This document shows, piece by piece, positions 28,586-37,450 of a stretch of DNA of 64,000 bases. The stretch is from contig CAVVPZ010000012.1 of NCBI GenBank assembly GCA_963750255.1, positions 62,001-126,000 of the forward strand, in the 5' to 3' direction. Origin of the DNA: DATLED01 sp963750255 (GTDB lineage Bacteria; Actinomycetota; Acidimicrobiia; Acidimicrobiales; CADCTF01). Under the pieces are notes generated by a model. That model did not search any database. It was given only the letters and a program-made list of their open reading frames with translations, and was not told the DNA's origin. A program made the position numbers and the translations under genes. Every line of letters starts with the position of its first letter. Position 1 is the stretch's first letter.

Positions 28586-28680
28586 AGCAGTCCGCCAGGG
28601 CGCCGAGCGCAGCGCAGATTTGGTGCCGGCCGTCGGCTCCGAGCGCGCCGAGGCGGATGGTGAGGGTCGACTTGGGCACG
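28584..28680 (-). pseudogene. Possible C-terminal remnant of a MazF/PemK-type toxin
   Basis: On the minus strand this encodes DLATVPKSTLTIRLGALGADGRHQICAALGALADC and a stop. The VPKSxLTxRLGxL...ICxAL pattern resembles the last strand and helix of PemK/MazF ribonucleases. No start, beta-barrel core or antitoxin gene lies upstream; that DNA belongs to the M50B gene. It is therefore best read as a fragment left by a lost toxin gene. The match is short and from memory. Confidence 0.35.
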
Positions 28681-28690
28681 GTGGCGAGGT

Positions 28691-29519
28691 CTAGGTCGTA
28701 CTCGGGGCGTCGATGGGTGACGGTTTGACGCCGGCCCCCCTGGACAGTGCCGACCAGACGCCGAGGGCGCAGGCGCTGCACCCGAGCACCATCCACGCGC
28801 TGGCCCACAGCCACGCCGGCAGCCCCGTGGCGTGTTGCAGGATCGACGCGTCGGATCCGCCGCCCCGGCGGGACGAGACGAACACCTGACGCAGATCCTC
28901 GACGGCGCCGAGCGAGAGCGCCGTCGCCACGACCACGACGAAGACCCGCCGCACCTGGGTGGAGCGCTGCCACACGAGTCCGGCGATGACCACGATGGCG
29001 AGCACGCAGAAGACGATGGTGAACCGGCCGTCGCCTGACGTCGATCCGGTCACCGCAGCGGCGTCACCGTCGGGTCGGGTGCTCCACGGCACCCAGGCCA
29101 GCCCGGTGGCGGTAATGGCGAACGCGGCGACGCCGAGCACCACACGGCCAGAGCGCATCCGCGAGCAGACCTCGAAGAGCACGGCGCCGACGATGGCCGT
29201 CCCCACGTATCCCGCCGACCCGACGGCCACACGGCGCCAACGTCCCGTGATCGCCCGAGTAGTACGTGAGCCCGCCTCCGTGCGCGTTGATCGTCACGCT
29301 ATTGACGTCAGCCCCGACCGCCATGGCGACCGTCGCATGCATCGCTTCATGGACGAAGGTGACCAGGAGTTGCAGTGGCAACAGGAATGGGGTGTCCCAC
29401 AGCACCAGCACGGCGAGGACGGCGATCGTCAGCGTAATGATGAACTGTCGCCGCGTGATGGGTCCGGGCCGGGCCGGCGTGGGCTCGCTCCCGTTCGTAG
29501 CGATTCGCTCCGCCTCCAC
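28691..29519 (-). CDS. M50B-type membrane metalloprotease-like protein, one frame shift
   Basis: About 275 residues. The first membrane segment is FIITLTIAVLAVLVLWDTPFLLP; the zinc motif HExxH is in LVTFVHEAMHATVAMAVGADV, followed by INAHGGGLTYY, the usual M50B arrangement. The rest is a chain of membrane helices (YVGTAIVGAVLFEV, VVLGVAAFAITATGLAWVP, FTIVFCVLAIVVIAGLVW, AWLWASAWMVLGCSACALG). A shift near 29232 splits the frame. M50B proteins are putative intramembrane proteases of unknown substrate. Start GTG 29519. It is divergent from the mraY-like gene. Confidence 0.7.
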
Positions 29520-29585
29520 CAGAGCGAGTGTACGAGTCGGCGGTGTTGGTCGGCGGGCGGTTGTCGACCCGTGGAGGTTGCCGCC

Positions 29586-30632
29586 ATGTTGGGGATCGTC
29601 GTCGGGGGCGCGGTGGCAATCGTGGTCTCGCTCCTGGGCACGCCGCTGTTGGTCCGATTCCTCAAGGCTCGCGGCGTGGGTCAACCCATCCACGATGCCG
29701 TCACCCAGCACGCGGCCAAGGCAGGCACGCCGACGATGGGCGGGGCCATCATCACCGTCGCCGCGCTCGTCGGGTACCTGGCGGCGCGGGCGGTGCTGGG
29801 TTCGGCGCCCACGGGTACGGGGCTGCGGCTCGTGCTGGCCACGGCCGCCGCCGCCGTGGTCGGCGGCATTGATGACTGGTTGAAAGTACGGAGCCGGCGC
29901 AACCAAGGCGGGCTCAGCCGTCGGGCCAAGACCGCTCTGCAATTGCCGGTCATCGTCGCGTTCTGCGCCTCGTACCTCGTATCGGGATCGTGCACCGCCA
30001 TCTCCGTCACCCGATGCGCGTCCGGCATCGACCTCGGTCCGATCGTGTGGATGGTCTTCGCTGTCGGCTTCTTCTGGGCCACCACCAACGCTGTCAACTT
30101 TGCCGACGGGCTCGAGGGTCTGCTCGCTGGGTCAGGAGCCATCACGTTCGTCGCCCTGTTGGTGATTGCCTTCTGGCAGTTCCGCCACGGCGAAACCTAT
30201 GGCGTGTCCAACGCCCTCGACCTCGCCGTCATTGCCGCCTGCCTTTGCGCTGCTTGCGTTGGGTTCTTGTGGTGGAACGGCAACCCGATGTCGATCTTCA
30301 TGGGCGACGTCGGGTCGCTGGCCATCGGCACCGCCATCGCCGGATTGGCCTTGAGCATGCACGTGAGCCTGCTGATCCTCGTGCTCGGCGCTCTCTACGT
30401 CGTCGAAGGCGCTTCGGTGGGACTCCAGATCTCGACGTGGAAGTGGTACTTCAAGCCCCGGGGCGCCAAGCGTCGCCTCTTCCGCATGGCTCCCATCCAC
30501 CATCACTTCGAGGTGGCGGGCTGGTCGGCGGGCACCGTGCTCGTGCGGTTCTGGATCCTCAACGCCGTTGCCGCCGCGCTGGCGCTGGCCATCTTCTACG
30601 TCGACGCCCTCGGCGCCAGCGGGTTGCGTTGA
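29586..30632 (+). CDS. MraY-type phospho-N-acetylmuramoyl-pentapeptide transferase (stand-alone copy)
   Basis: 348 residues and intact, about ten membrane helices. Key MraY features are KAGTPTMGGAII (residue ~45), the Asp pair in GGIDDWLKV (~94), NAVNFADGLEGL (~171), IFMGDVGSLAIG (~239) and MAPIHHHFE (~302). The enzyme transfers phospho-MurNAc-pentapeptide to undecaprenyl phosphate (lipid I). It is not inside a mur/fts cluster here: its neighbours are an M50B protein and lipid genes. It may be a second copy or a relative acting on another nucleotide sugar. The HHHFE motif supports MurNAc-peptide binding. Confidence 0.75.
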   Translation: MLGIVVGGAVAIVVSLLGTPLLVRFLKARGVGQPIHDAVTQHAAKAGTPTMGGAIITVAALVGYLAARAVLGSAPTGTGLRLVLATAAAAVVGGIDDWLKVRSRRNQGGLSRRAKTALQLPVIVAFCASYLVSGSCTAISVTRCASGIDLGPIVWMVFAVGFFWATTNAVNFADGLEGLLAGSGAITFVALLVIAFWQFRHGETYGVSNALDLAVIAACLCAACVGFLWWNGNPMSIFMGDVGSLAIGTAIAGLALSMHVSLLILVLGALYVVEGASVGLQISTWKWYFKPRGAKRRLFRMAPIHHHFEVAGWSAGTVLVRFWILNAVAAALALAIFYVDALGASGLR

Positions 30633-30634
30633 CG

Positions 30635-30664
30635 CAGCGGAAGGCGACTCAGCGGAAGGCGACG
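30635..30664. repeat. 15-bp tandem duplication
   Basis: Two copies of CAGCGGAAGGCGAC lie head to tail with a 15-bp period, at the end of the SDR gene. The first copy is outside the coding region; the second encodes its last residues. Probably slippage. Confidence 0.6.
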
Positions 30665-31455
30665 GTGAGGTCGGGGCCGCGTCGGAGGGTGTGGCCGCCG
30701 TCGATGCCGAGGCACTGCCCGGTGACCCATGACGACTCGGGACCGGCGAGGTAGCGAACGCCGGCGGCGATGTCGTCGACCTCGCCCAGCCGGGCCAGCG
30801 GCATCTGGGCGAGGTAGTCGCCGACGATTGCCTCGTTGGTCGTGAGGCCGGCGGCTATGTCGGTGGGCACCAAGCCGGGGCGCACGGCGTTGACCCGTAC
30901 GCCGGCGGCACCGAGCTCGTCGGCAGCGTTGCGCACGAGCGCCTCGAGGGCGGCCTTGGACACGCAGTAGGCCGACATCAGCCGGTGGGTGAGTGGAGCG
31001 GCGATCGAGGAGATGGCCACGATCGAGCCTCCGCCCGAGCCGGCCATCGCCTGCGACGCATGTTTGATGGTGAGCATGGCCCCGTCGAGGTTGACGGCCA
31101 TGACGGCACGCCACCCGGCGAGGTCCATCGACATCACCGGCCCCGCGCTCCCGGTGCCGGCGGCGGCCACGGCGATGTCGAGGCCGACCGAGCCGCCGAG
31201 TGGCAACGGCGCTGTCAACGGCGCGCTTGACGTCGTCTTCGTCGGCGACGTCGCAGACCGAGAGCCCGACGGCAGGGCCATCGGGCGCCTCGGCGCGCGA
31301 GTTGCGCCACGGCCGCCTCGAGCTTGGCCTGCGTGCGTCCGGCCAGCGTGACCGATGCGCCGTCGGCCAAGAAGGCCCGGGCGCACGCCAAGCCGATGCC
31401 CGAGCCGCCACCGGTGATCGAACGCCACCTTGCCGTCGAGCGGCCGCGCCGTCAC
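30649..31455 (-). CDS. Short-chain dehydrogenase/reductase, frame-interrupted
   Basis: About 268 residues. Repaired, the cofactor motif reads VAITGGGSGIG; then VAAAGTG, SIVAISSIAAP with the catalytic Ser, and YCVSKAALEALVRNAADEL with the YxxxK pair, ending SSWVTGQCLGIDGGHTLRRG. Classical NAD(P)-dependent SDR; the substrate is probably a hydroxyacyl or alcohol given the CoA-transferase gene whose stop overlaps this start (GTGA). Shifts occur near 31425, 31300 and 31210. Confidence 0.75.
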   Translation of the reverse strand: MTARPLDGKVAFDHRWRLGHRLGVRPGLLGRRRIGHAGRTHAGQARGGRGATRAPRRPMALPSGSRSATSPTKTTSSAPLTAPLPLGGSVGLDIAVAAAGTGSAGPVMSMDLAGWRAVMAVNLDGAMLTIKHASQAMAGSGGGSIVAISSIAAPLTHRLMSAYCVSKAALEALVRNAADELGAAGVRVNAVRPGLVPTDIAAGLTTNEAIVGDYLAQMPLARLGEVDDIAAGVRYLAGPESSWVTGQCLGIDGGHTLRRGPDLTVAFR

Positions 31456-32670
31456 GCTGAGGTCCCGACCACGCCCGCGGACAAGAGGGTGGCGATGCGC
31501 TCGTCGTCGAAGCCGAACGAGGCCAACACTTCGGCCGAGTGTTCGCCGATACCCGGCGCCGGCCCCCGCACGGCAGACATCGCTCGACGACATGGCGAAC
31601 GGGGCCGCCAGCATGTCGAACGACCCGATCCCCGGATGCTCGACGGCGGTGAACATGCCCATTTCCTTGGCCGCCGGGTCGGCGATGAGGTCGGGGAGTT
31701 CGGCCACCTTGCCCCAGATGATCCCGGTGGCGTCGAGGAGCGGCGCCCAGTGGGCGTAGGGCTGGGAGGCGAACAGGTCGTCGAAGATCCCGACGATCGC
31801 GCGGTTGTTGCGGAAGCGGTCGGCGGGCGTGGCGAAGCGCTCGTCGTCGACCAACTCGGGGACGCCGAGCGACGTGCAGAACCGTCCCCATGCGCCCTGG
31901 TCGAGCGTCGACAGGTTGATCCACACGTCGTCGCCGCAGCGATAGCGGGTGTTCATGGGGCTGATGGCCTCGTCGCGCGACCGCTTGTTGGGCTGGACGC
32001 CGTCGACCAAGGCCACGGCGACGTCGCAACCGATCGTCCACGCCGCCGTGCGCATGAGGGCGGTCTCGACGACCTGACCCTCACCGGTACGGTCACGCAC
32101 TCGGAGAGCGGCGAGGATGGCGGTGAGCAGCGCCAGTCCGGTGGGGTGGTCGCCCTGACCGGGTCGGAAGGCGGGCGGCGGCTCGCCGGGCTCGCCGATG
32201 AGGCTCATGATGGCGCCCCGACCGAAGAAGGCGGTCAGGTCGAAGGCGATGCGGTCGGCGTCGTCGCCGCTCGATCCGTAGCCGGTGACCATGGCGTAGA
32301 TCAGCTCGGGGTGATCGGCCCGGAGCTGCTCGGGGCCGAGCCCGAACCGTGCCAGCCGCTTGGGCAACAGGTTGGTGATGACGACGTCGGCCTTGGCCGC
32401 CAACTCGCGCACCAACGCACCGCCGTCGGGATGGCCGAGGTCGACGGCCAGCCCCTTCTTGCCCCGGTTCGAGAAGTGGAAGGGGATGTCGTGGGCGGCG
32501 ACGCCCGCCGGCGAGGTGGGCTGGCGCAGCTTTCCCCGCATCGAGTCACCACCCAGAGGCTCGATCTTGATGACCGTTGCCCCCATGTCGGCCATCAAGG
32601 CTGCGCAGCTGGGCCCTGCCACCCAGTTCGACAGCTCCAACACGGTCAGGTCATCAAGCGCTCCGGCCAC
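31452..32670 (-). CDS. CaiB/BaiF family CoA-transferase, one frame shift
   Basis: About 405 residues. The family III CoA-transferase pattern is clear: LDDLTVLELSNWVAGPSCAALMADMGATVIKIEP at the N-terminus, DPHF-like stretch FHFSNRGKKGLAVDLGHPDG, ADVVITNLLPKRLARFGLGPEQL, GYGSSGDDADRIAFDL, PTGLALLTAILAALRVRDRTGEGQVVETALMRTAAW. It moves CoA between carboxylic acids. The last ~30 residues are in a shifted frame (break near 31580). Start GTG 32670, divergent from the serine hydrolase at 32757. Confidence 0.8.
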
Positions 32671-32756
32671 GCCAAGACCATGCCACGCCAGGGCCATGCC
32701 ATGGGTCGTCGCCCCGGGAGGAGCACGCGGGCAAGGCGGGCGCGGAACCTGTCATC

Positions 32757-33797
32757 GTGCTGCCGCCCCTCCCTGCCCAGCCGGCCGACGTGCCGTGGCC
32801 GACCGACTCCTGGCCCCGGGGCGAGGCGCCCGACGCCCTCGCCCCTCTGATCGACGCAGCCTTCGGGCCTGAACTTGCCAGGACCTTCGCCGTCGTCGTC
32901 GTGCACGGCGGAAGGATCGTGGCCGAGCGGTACGCCGACGTCATCGAACACTTCGGACGCGCCGGACGAGCCGATCGGACCGAACACACCACTGCTGTCG
33001 TGGTCGATGGCCAAGTCGGTGCTCCACGCGCTGGTGGGGATGCTGGTCGCCGACGGCCGCCTCGATGTCGAGGCCGCCGCTGCCGTGGCGCTCTGGCATG
33101 CCGATCCTGCCGACCCCCGCAGGGCGATCACGCTTCGTCACCTGCTCGAGATGCGCGACGGGCTTGACTTCGTCGAGGACTACGTCGACGGCGAGGTCTC
33201 CGATGTCATCAAGATGCTGTTCGGACCGGGCCAAGGCGACGTCGCCGCCTTCGCCATCGACCGACCGCTCGCTGCCGATCCCGGCGAGCGCTGGAGCTAC
33301 TCGAGCGGCACTTCCAACATCATCTCCCGGATCGTGGCCGACGTTATCGGTACCGGCGAGCCCTACGAGCGCTTCCTTCAGGAGCGGTTGTTCGACGCCA
33401 TCGGGATGCGAACGGCGCGCGCCACCTTCGACGACGCCGGCACGTTCATCGGCTCGAGCTTCGTCTACGCGTCGGCCACCGACTTCGCTCGTTTCGGGCT
33501 CCTCTACCTTCGCGACGGCGTCTGGGCCGGGCGGCGGCGGTTGCCGGAGGGGTGGGTCGACACGGCCCGCACCCCGCAGGCCATCGACCCCGAGAACGGC
33601 AACGGGTACGGCTGGCAGTGGTGGGTGCGAGCCGACGATCCGCTCGGCTGCTTTTGGGCCAACGGGTACGAAGGCCAGTCGATCCTGGTCTGCCCGGGCT
33701 CGCGACCTCGTCGTCGTACGGCTGGGCAAGACCGAAGTTGCCCGCGAGCCTGTTGCTCCGCCAGTGGCGCTACGACGTGGTCGACGCCTTCGCTTGA
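32757..33797 (+). CDS. Beta-lactamase-fold serine hydrolase, frame-interrupted
   Basis: About 346 residues. The catalytic SxxK is SMAKSVLHALVGMLVADG, the second motif is the Tyr in RWSYSSGTSNIISRIV and the third region GNGYGWQWWV...GYEGQSILV. These class C-like proteins are mostly esterases or peptidases rather than antibiotic resistance enzymes. No signal peptide is seen. Shifts near 32960 and 33705. It is followed 17 bp later by a hydroxyacyl-CoA dehydrogenase gene and may act on esters in the same pathway. Confidence 0.7.
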
Positions 33798-33814
33798 GCG
33801 CCAGACTGTCCTCC

Positions 33815-34561
33815 ATGAGTGAGAACGTACGCATCGGAGTGTTGGGGGCCGGCGTCATGGGGTCGGGCATCGCCCAAGTCATGGCCATCGCCGGACACGA
33901 GGTGATCTGCTACGACGTGGCCGAGGAGGCGCTGGAGAAGGGTCGGGCCATCGTCGACACCGGCCGCTTCGGGGTCAAGGGCGCAGTCGAACGGGGCAAG
34001 CTCACCGCCGACGAGGCCGACGCCGCGCTCGCCCGGCTCACGTTCTCCGCCGACCTCGACCAGGCCGCCGCCGTCGACGTGGTGATCGAAGCCGTGCCCG
34101 AGCGCCTCGACCTCAAGATCTCGGTGTTCCGTGATCTCGACCGCAAAGCGCCCGAGGCGACGATCCTCGCCTCGAACTCGAGCGGCTTCCCGATCCAGGC
34201 GCTGGCCGCCGCCACCGACCGCGCCGACCGCGTCGTCGGCTGGCACTGGGCCTCGCCGGCGCCGGTCATGAAGTTGGCCGAGATCGTGCGTGGCCCCCAA
34301 GACGTCGGACGAAACGGTCGAGACGATCCGCGCCCTGGCCGCCGGGGCGGGCAAGAACCCGGTCGTCGTCAAGGACTCAGGCCCGCAACTGGGGCTACGT
34401 GGCCAACCGCGTCTACTTCGCCATGGTCGCCGAGGCGGCCAAGGTCGTGCAGGAGGGCGATCGCCGATCGCGAGCAGGTCGACCAGCTGATGGTCGACTG
34501 CTTCCGCTGGCCGACCGGTCCCTTCGGGATGACCCGCGGCGCCGGCTCGGGCTGGAGCTAG
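33815..34561 (+). CDS. 3-hydroxyacyl-CoA dehydrogenase (short form), frame-interrupted
   Basis: About 248 residues. The Rossmann motif is IGVLGAGVMGSGIAQVMAIAGHEV, followed by VVIEAVPERLDLKISVFRDLD, ASNSSGFPI and GWHWASPAPVMKLAEIVRGP; after shifts near 34298, 34385 and 34465 come NWGYVANRVYFAMVAEA and GPFGMT. It oxidises 3-hydroxyacyl-CoA with NAD+ in beta-oxidation. The product is 30-40 residues shorter than the usual ~280, so the C-terminal helices may be truncated. Starts ATG 33815. Confidence 0.75.
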   Translation: MSENVRIGVLGAGVMGSGIAQVMAIAGHEVICYDVAEEALEKGRAIVDTGRFGVKGAVERGKLTADEADAALARLTFSADLDQAAAVDVVIEAVPERLDLKISVFRDLDRKAPEATILASNSSGFPIQALAAATDRADRVVGWHWASPAPVMKLAEIVRGPQDVGRNGRDDPRPGRRGGQEPGRRQGLRPATGATWPTASTSPWSPRRPRSCRRAIADREQVDQLMVDCFRWPTGPFGMTRGAGSGWS

Positions 34562-34564
34562 CTA

Positions 34565-34589
34565 GGATTGTTCGAGTACCGAACAATCC
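34565..34589 (+). promoter_or_regulatory. Perfect 10-bp palindrome with G6 tract before an alpha/beta hydrolase
   Basis: Arms GGATTGTTCG and CGAACAATCC are perfect inverted repeats around AGTAC. A run of six G (34590-34595) follows, two bases before ATG 34597. The core GTTCGAnnnnCGAAC is shared with sites at 26010 and 49025. It is very probably a repressor site covering the promoter of the hydrolase gene. Confidence 0.6.
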
Positions 34590-34596
34590 GGGGGGA

Positions 34597-35403
34597 ATGA
34601 TGGACATCATCGAAGAGACCACCGAGCGGGGCGTCACAGAGCGCCGCTTCGACCTCAAGGCAGGCAACGAGGTCGTGCCCGGGATCCTGTGGGAGCCCGA
34701 GCAGGCGTTGGCCGACGCCACGCCGCGGGCCGACGATCCTCATCGGCCACGGCGGCACCCAGCACAAGCGGGTGGCCAACGTGCTCGGCCTGGCCCGGCA
34801 TGTTCGTGCGCCACCTCGGCGTGTCGGTTGCGGCCATCGACGCGCCCGGACACGGCGACCGGATCGTCGACAAGGAGGCGGCGGCCGAGGCCCAGCGCCG
34901 CCTCGGCGCCCGCATCGCCGGCGGACGTCAGGAGGGCGCACCCCAGCCCATGCAGATGGGCCCGGAGGAGGCCAAGGCGTGGGTCGATCGCACCACCAAC
35001 GGTGTGGCCGAGTGGCAGGCGCTCGTCGACGACCTCCAGACCCGGCCCGACCTCGCGAGCGGCCCCTTCGGCTACTGGGGAGTCTCGATGGGCACGGCCA
35101 TCGGTCTGCCGTTCGTGGCCGCCGAGCCCCGCATCACCGCCGCCGTGCTCGGCCTCGCCGGGCTGTCCAACCGACCCGGTCAAGACGCGCTTCGAGGCCG
35201 CAGCCCGCAGCCTGTCGATCCCGATCATGTTCGTCTTCCAGGCCGACGACGAGTTGATGACCCTCGAGTCGGGCATCGCCCTCTTCCAGGCCATCGGGTC
35301 GAAGGAGAAGACGATGCATCTCAATCCGGGCGGTCACGTCGAGACCCCGATGTTCGAGCGGGCCGCCGCCGAAGACTTCTTCCGCCGCCACCTGCTGGCG
35401 TGA
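34597..35403 (+). CDS. Alpha/beta-hydrolase (dienelactone-hydrolase-like), frame-interrupted
   Basis: About 268 residues. Pieces: VTERRFDLKAGNEVVPGILWEPEQ, LIGHGGTQHKRVANVLGLA (oxyanion HGG), HLGVSVAAIDAPGHGDR, the nucleophile elbow FGYWGVSMGTAIGLPF (GVSMG), IPIMFVFQADDELM (Asp) and HLNPGGHVE (His). All triad residues are present. Shifts occur near 34725, 34800 and 35180. Its own palindromic operator sits just upstream. Substrate unknown. Confidence 0.7.
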   Translation: MMDIIEETTERGVTERRFDLKAGNEVVPGILWEPEQALADATPRADDPHRPRRHPAQAGGQRARPGPACSCATSACRLRPSTRPDTATGSSTRRRRPRPSAASAPASPADVRRAHPSPCRWARRRPRRGSIAPPTVWPSGRRSSTTSRPGPTSRAAPSATGESRWARPSVCRSWPPSPASPPPCSASPGCPTDPVKTRFEAAARSLSIPIMFVFQADDELMTLESGIALFQAIGSKEKTMHLNPGGHVETPMFERAAAEDFFRRHLLA

Positions 35404-35939
35404 CCACGTTGCTGGTCGGCGGGCTGGTGTTGCGTCCGCCCGCCGCCAGCGACGCCGCCGAGGCGCTGGCGCTCGTCCTCGACCCCGACGTCCGGCACTG
35501 GAACCCGTGCCCCGCCGTGGTCGACCTCGCGTCAGCCCGCGCCTGGTGTCAGAGGGGCGGCGACTGGACGACGGGCGACCACGCCACCTTCACCATCGAG
35601 GCCGGCGCTGCGTATGCCGGCAACGTGTCGCTCCACAGCATCGACTCGGAGCAGTCGTCGGGGTCAATCGGCTATCGGATCGCTCCCGCCCACCGAGGAC
35701 GCGGTATCGCCACCGCCGCCGTGGATGCCGTGACCAGTTTCGCCTTCGCCGAGCTCGGCCTCGTTCGGGTCCAACTCCTCCACGCCGTGCCCAACGAGGC
35801 GTCGTGCCGGGTGGCCGTCAAGGCCGGATTCGTGCACGAAGGCACGCTGCGCAGCTCAGGAGATTACGACGGTGTGCGACACGACGAGCACGTGCACGGA
35901 CGTCTGTGCACCGACGTCACTCCGGCAGCGGACCGGTGA
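35400..35939 (+). CDS. GNAT-family N-acetyltransferase (RimJ/RimL type)
   Basis: 179 residues and intact; the GTG overlaps the hydrolase stop. The acetyl-CoA loop is IGYRIAPAHRGRGIATAAVDAVTSFAFAELGL (about residues 95-125, RGRGIA being the Q/RxxGxA-type motif), then RVQLLHAVPNEASCRVAVKAGFVHEGTLR. RimJ/RimL relatives acetylate protein N-termini or small amines. It overlaps the convergent VOC gene by 23 bp. Confidence 0.8.
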   Translation: MTTLLVGGLVLRPPAASDAAEALALVLDPDVRHWNPCPAVVDLASARAWCQRGGDWTTGDHATFTIEAGAAYAGNVSLHSIDSEQSSGSIGYRIAPAHRGRGIATAAVDAVTSFAFAELGLVRVQLLHAVPNEASCRVAVKAGFVHEGTLRSSGDYDGVRHDEHVHGRLCTDVTPAADR

Positions 35940-36594
35940 GCGACGCCCGCTGGGACACCTCGACCCAGCTGCCGCCGGGGTCGCGCACGAACGAGATGTA
36001 GGCCGTGTCGCCGAGCCGCACGGGCGGCCGGCCCTCGGTCCAACCGGCGGCCAGGAGCCGGGCGTGCTCGGCCTTGACGTCACGCACTTGCACGGTGAGG
36101 TAGCGGAGCCCGGCGGCGAACATCCCGCCCACGTCGCCGGCGTCCGGCGTCCGGTACCAACTGGAGCAGCGACGTCCCGAGCCGCCACCCGTGCTCCTCG
36201 GCCTCGGCCCCGAAGCCGTCGGCGAGCAGGCGGCCGAGTTCGTCGACGTCGGCGGTCGCCCACACGACGGCGATGTCGTCGACGCCCTCGTGGCCGGCCG
36301 GCACCAACTCGACCTCGGTGCCGTCGGGCTCGTGCAGAACGACGGGGTCGCTGACCTGGTGCGGCGATGCGGAGGCGGCGAAAGGCGGTCGGCGCCGGGG
36401 ACAGCTCGGCCCGGGCCGAGTTGACCTTGCACACCGAACCCCGGACGCCGAAGCGGTGCTGGTGAACGCCGCCACCGACCTTGAGCAACTCCTCGTAGGC
36501 CGAGCCCGACCTCGTCGCGCCAGAAGCCCTCGGCCTCGGGCCAGCGGCTGGTGTAGAAGCCGACGTCGATGCGGTCCTTGGCCAGGTCAACCAC
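35917..36594 (-). CDS. VOC-superfamily protein (two-domain), frame-interrupted
   Basis: About 225 residues. Ends with a clear VOC half (LRYLTVQVRDVKAEHARLLAAGWTEGRPPVRLGDTAYISFVRDPGGSWVEVSQ). The N-terminal half reads DRIDVGFYTSRWPEAEGFWRDEVG, then in shifted frames AYEELLKVGGGVHQHRFGVRGSVCKVNSA and DPVVLHEPDGTEVELVPAG. Breaks near 36505, 36385 and 36165. GTG 36594 overlaps the PhyH stop by 8 bp, so the two are co-expressed. Probably a metal-dependent lyase or dioxygenase of unknown substrate. Confidence 0.65.
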   Translation of the reverse strand: MVDLAKDRIDVGFYTSRWPEAEGFWRDEVGLGLRGVAQGRWRRSPAPLRRPGFGVQGQLGPGRAVPGADRLSPPPHRRTRSATPSFCTSPTAPRSSWCRPATRASTTSPSCGRPPTSTNSAACSPTASGPRPRSTGGGSGRRCSSWYRTPDAGDVGGMFAAGLRYLTVQVRDVKAEHARLLAAGWTEGRPPVRLGDTAYISFVRDPGGSWVEVSQRASLTGPLPE

Positions 36595-37403
36595 GGACGG
36601 CGTCCCAGATCATGCCGCCCGCCGGTGTCCGACCCAACAGCGACGCCGGGCTGGCCTTGTCGATGTGGCCGATCAGCCCCGAGTAGATCCCGTAGCCGAC
36701 GAGCTCTTGGAGGCGGGGCGAGAAGCGCTTGACGAGATCGGCGGGCAGGCCGAGTTGCTGGTTCTCCTGTTGGCGGATGTAGCCGGCGCAGTAGTTCATG
36801 GCGATGCCGTAGCGACGCTCGTCGGTGACGTTGGCGCCGCCCCCGTGCCAGAGGCTGCCCGTGCCACACGAGCACGCTGCCCTTGGCCATCTCGGCCGGG
36901 ATGGTCTCGTAGTCGGTGACGAAGTCGGGGTTGGTGTCGCGGAGATGCGAACCGGGGATGAGGCGGGTGGCGCCGTTGGCCTCGGTGAAGTCGGTGATGG
37001 CCCACATCGTGTTGCACACCGTCGGCGGATGGGGCTTGGGGATGGGGATGAGCTGGTCGTCGGCGTGGATGGGCTGGGCCCGTTCCCCGCCGCAGATGGC
37101 GATTGACGACAGGCTCGACACCAGGCAGCCAGGATCGAGGACCCGCTCGACCACCGGCAGCACGCTCGGGGCGGTGGCGATGGTCTCGTAGAGCGACCCA
37201 TGGAGCAACAAGTTGTAGATGCGCACCGTCTGGGTGCCCTCGAAGCGGTTGCCGGCGGGAACGATGCCGAGGTCCACCTCCAGGCGCTCGAGGTCGGCTC
37301 GCACCTCGTCGGCGAAGGAGGGGTCGAACGCGTCCTCGATGATCGTGTAGCCGTCGGCGGCCACCCGTTCGACGTGGACGTCGAGGTCCCGGATCGTTTC
37401 CAT
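36587..37403 (-). CDS. Phytanoyl-CoA dioxygenase family (PhyH) protein, one frame shift
   Basis: About 271 residues. Fe(II)/2-oxoglutarate oxygenase motifs: the HxD pair in QPIHADDQLIPIPKPHPP (about residue 113) and the distal His near SLWHGGGANVTDERRYGIAMNYCAGYIRQQENQQL. A conserved region TVCNTMWAITDFTEANGATRLIPGSH is typical. A single shift near 36862 separates the halves. It hydroxylates a lipid or secondary metabolite; many actinobacterial members are uncharacterised. The ATG at 37403 is divergent from the ligase at 37451. Confidence 0.75.
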
Positions 37404-37450
37404 GGGCTGCAGTTTCGCCCAGCGCCGGTCGTCGCGTGTAGACCAAGGCC

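Noticed and set aside
32757..33797. Antibiotic-resistance beta-lactamase
   Set aside because: SxxK and Tyr motifs fit class C-like esterases; there is no signal peptide and no KTG motif in the right place.
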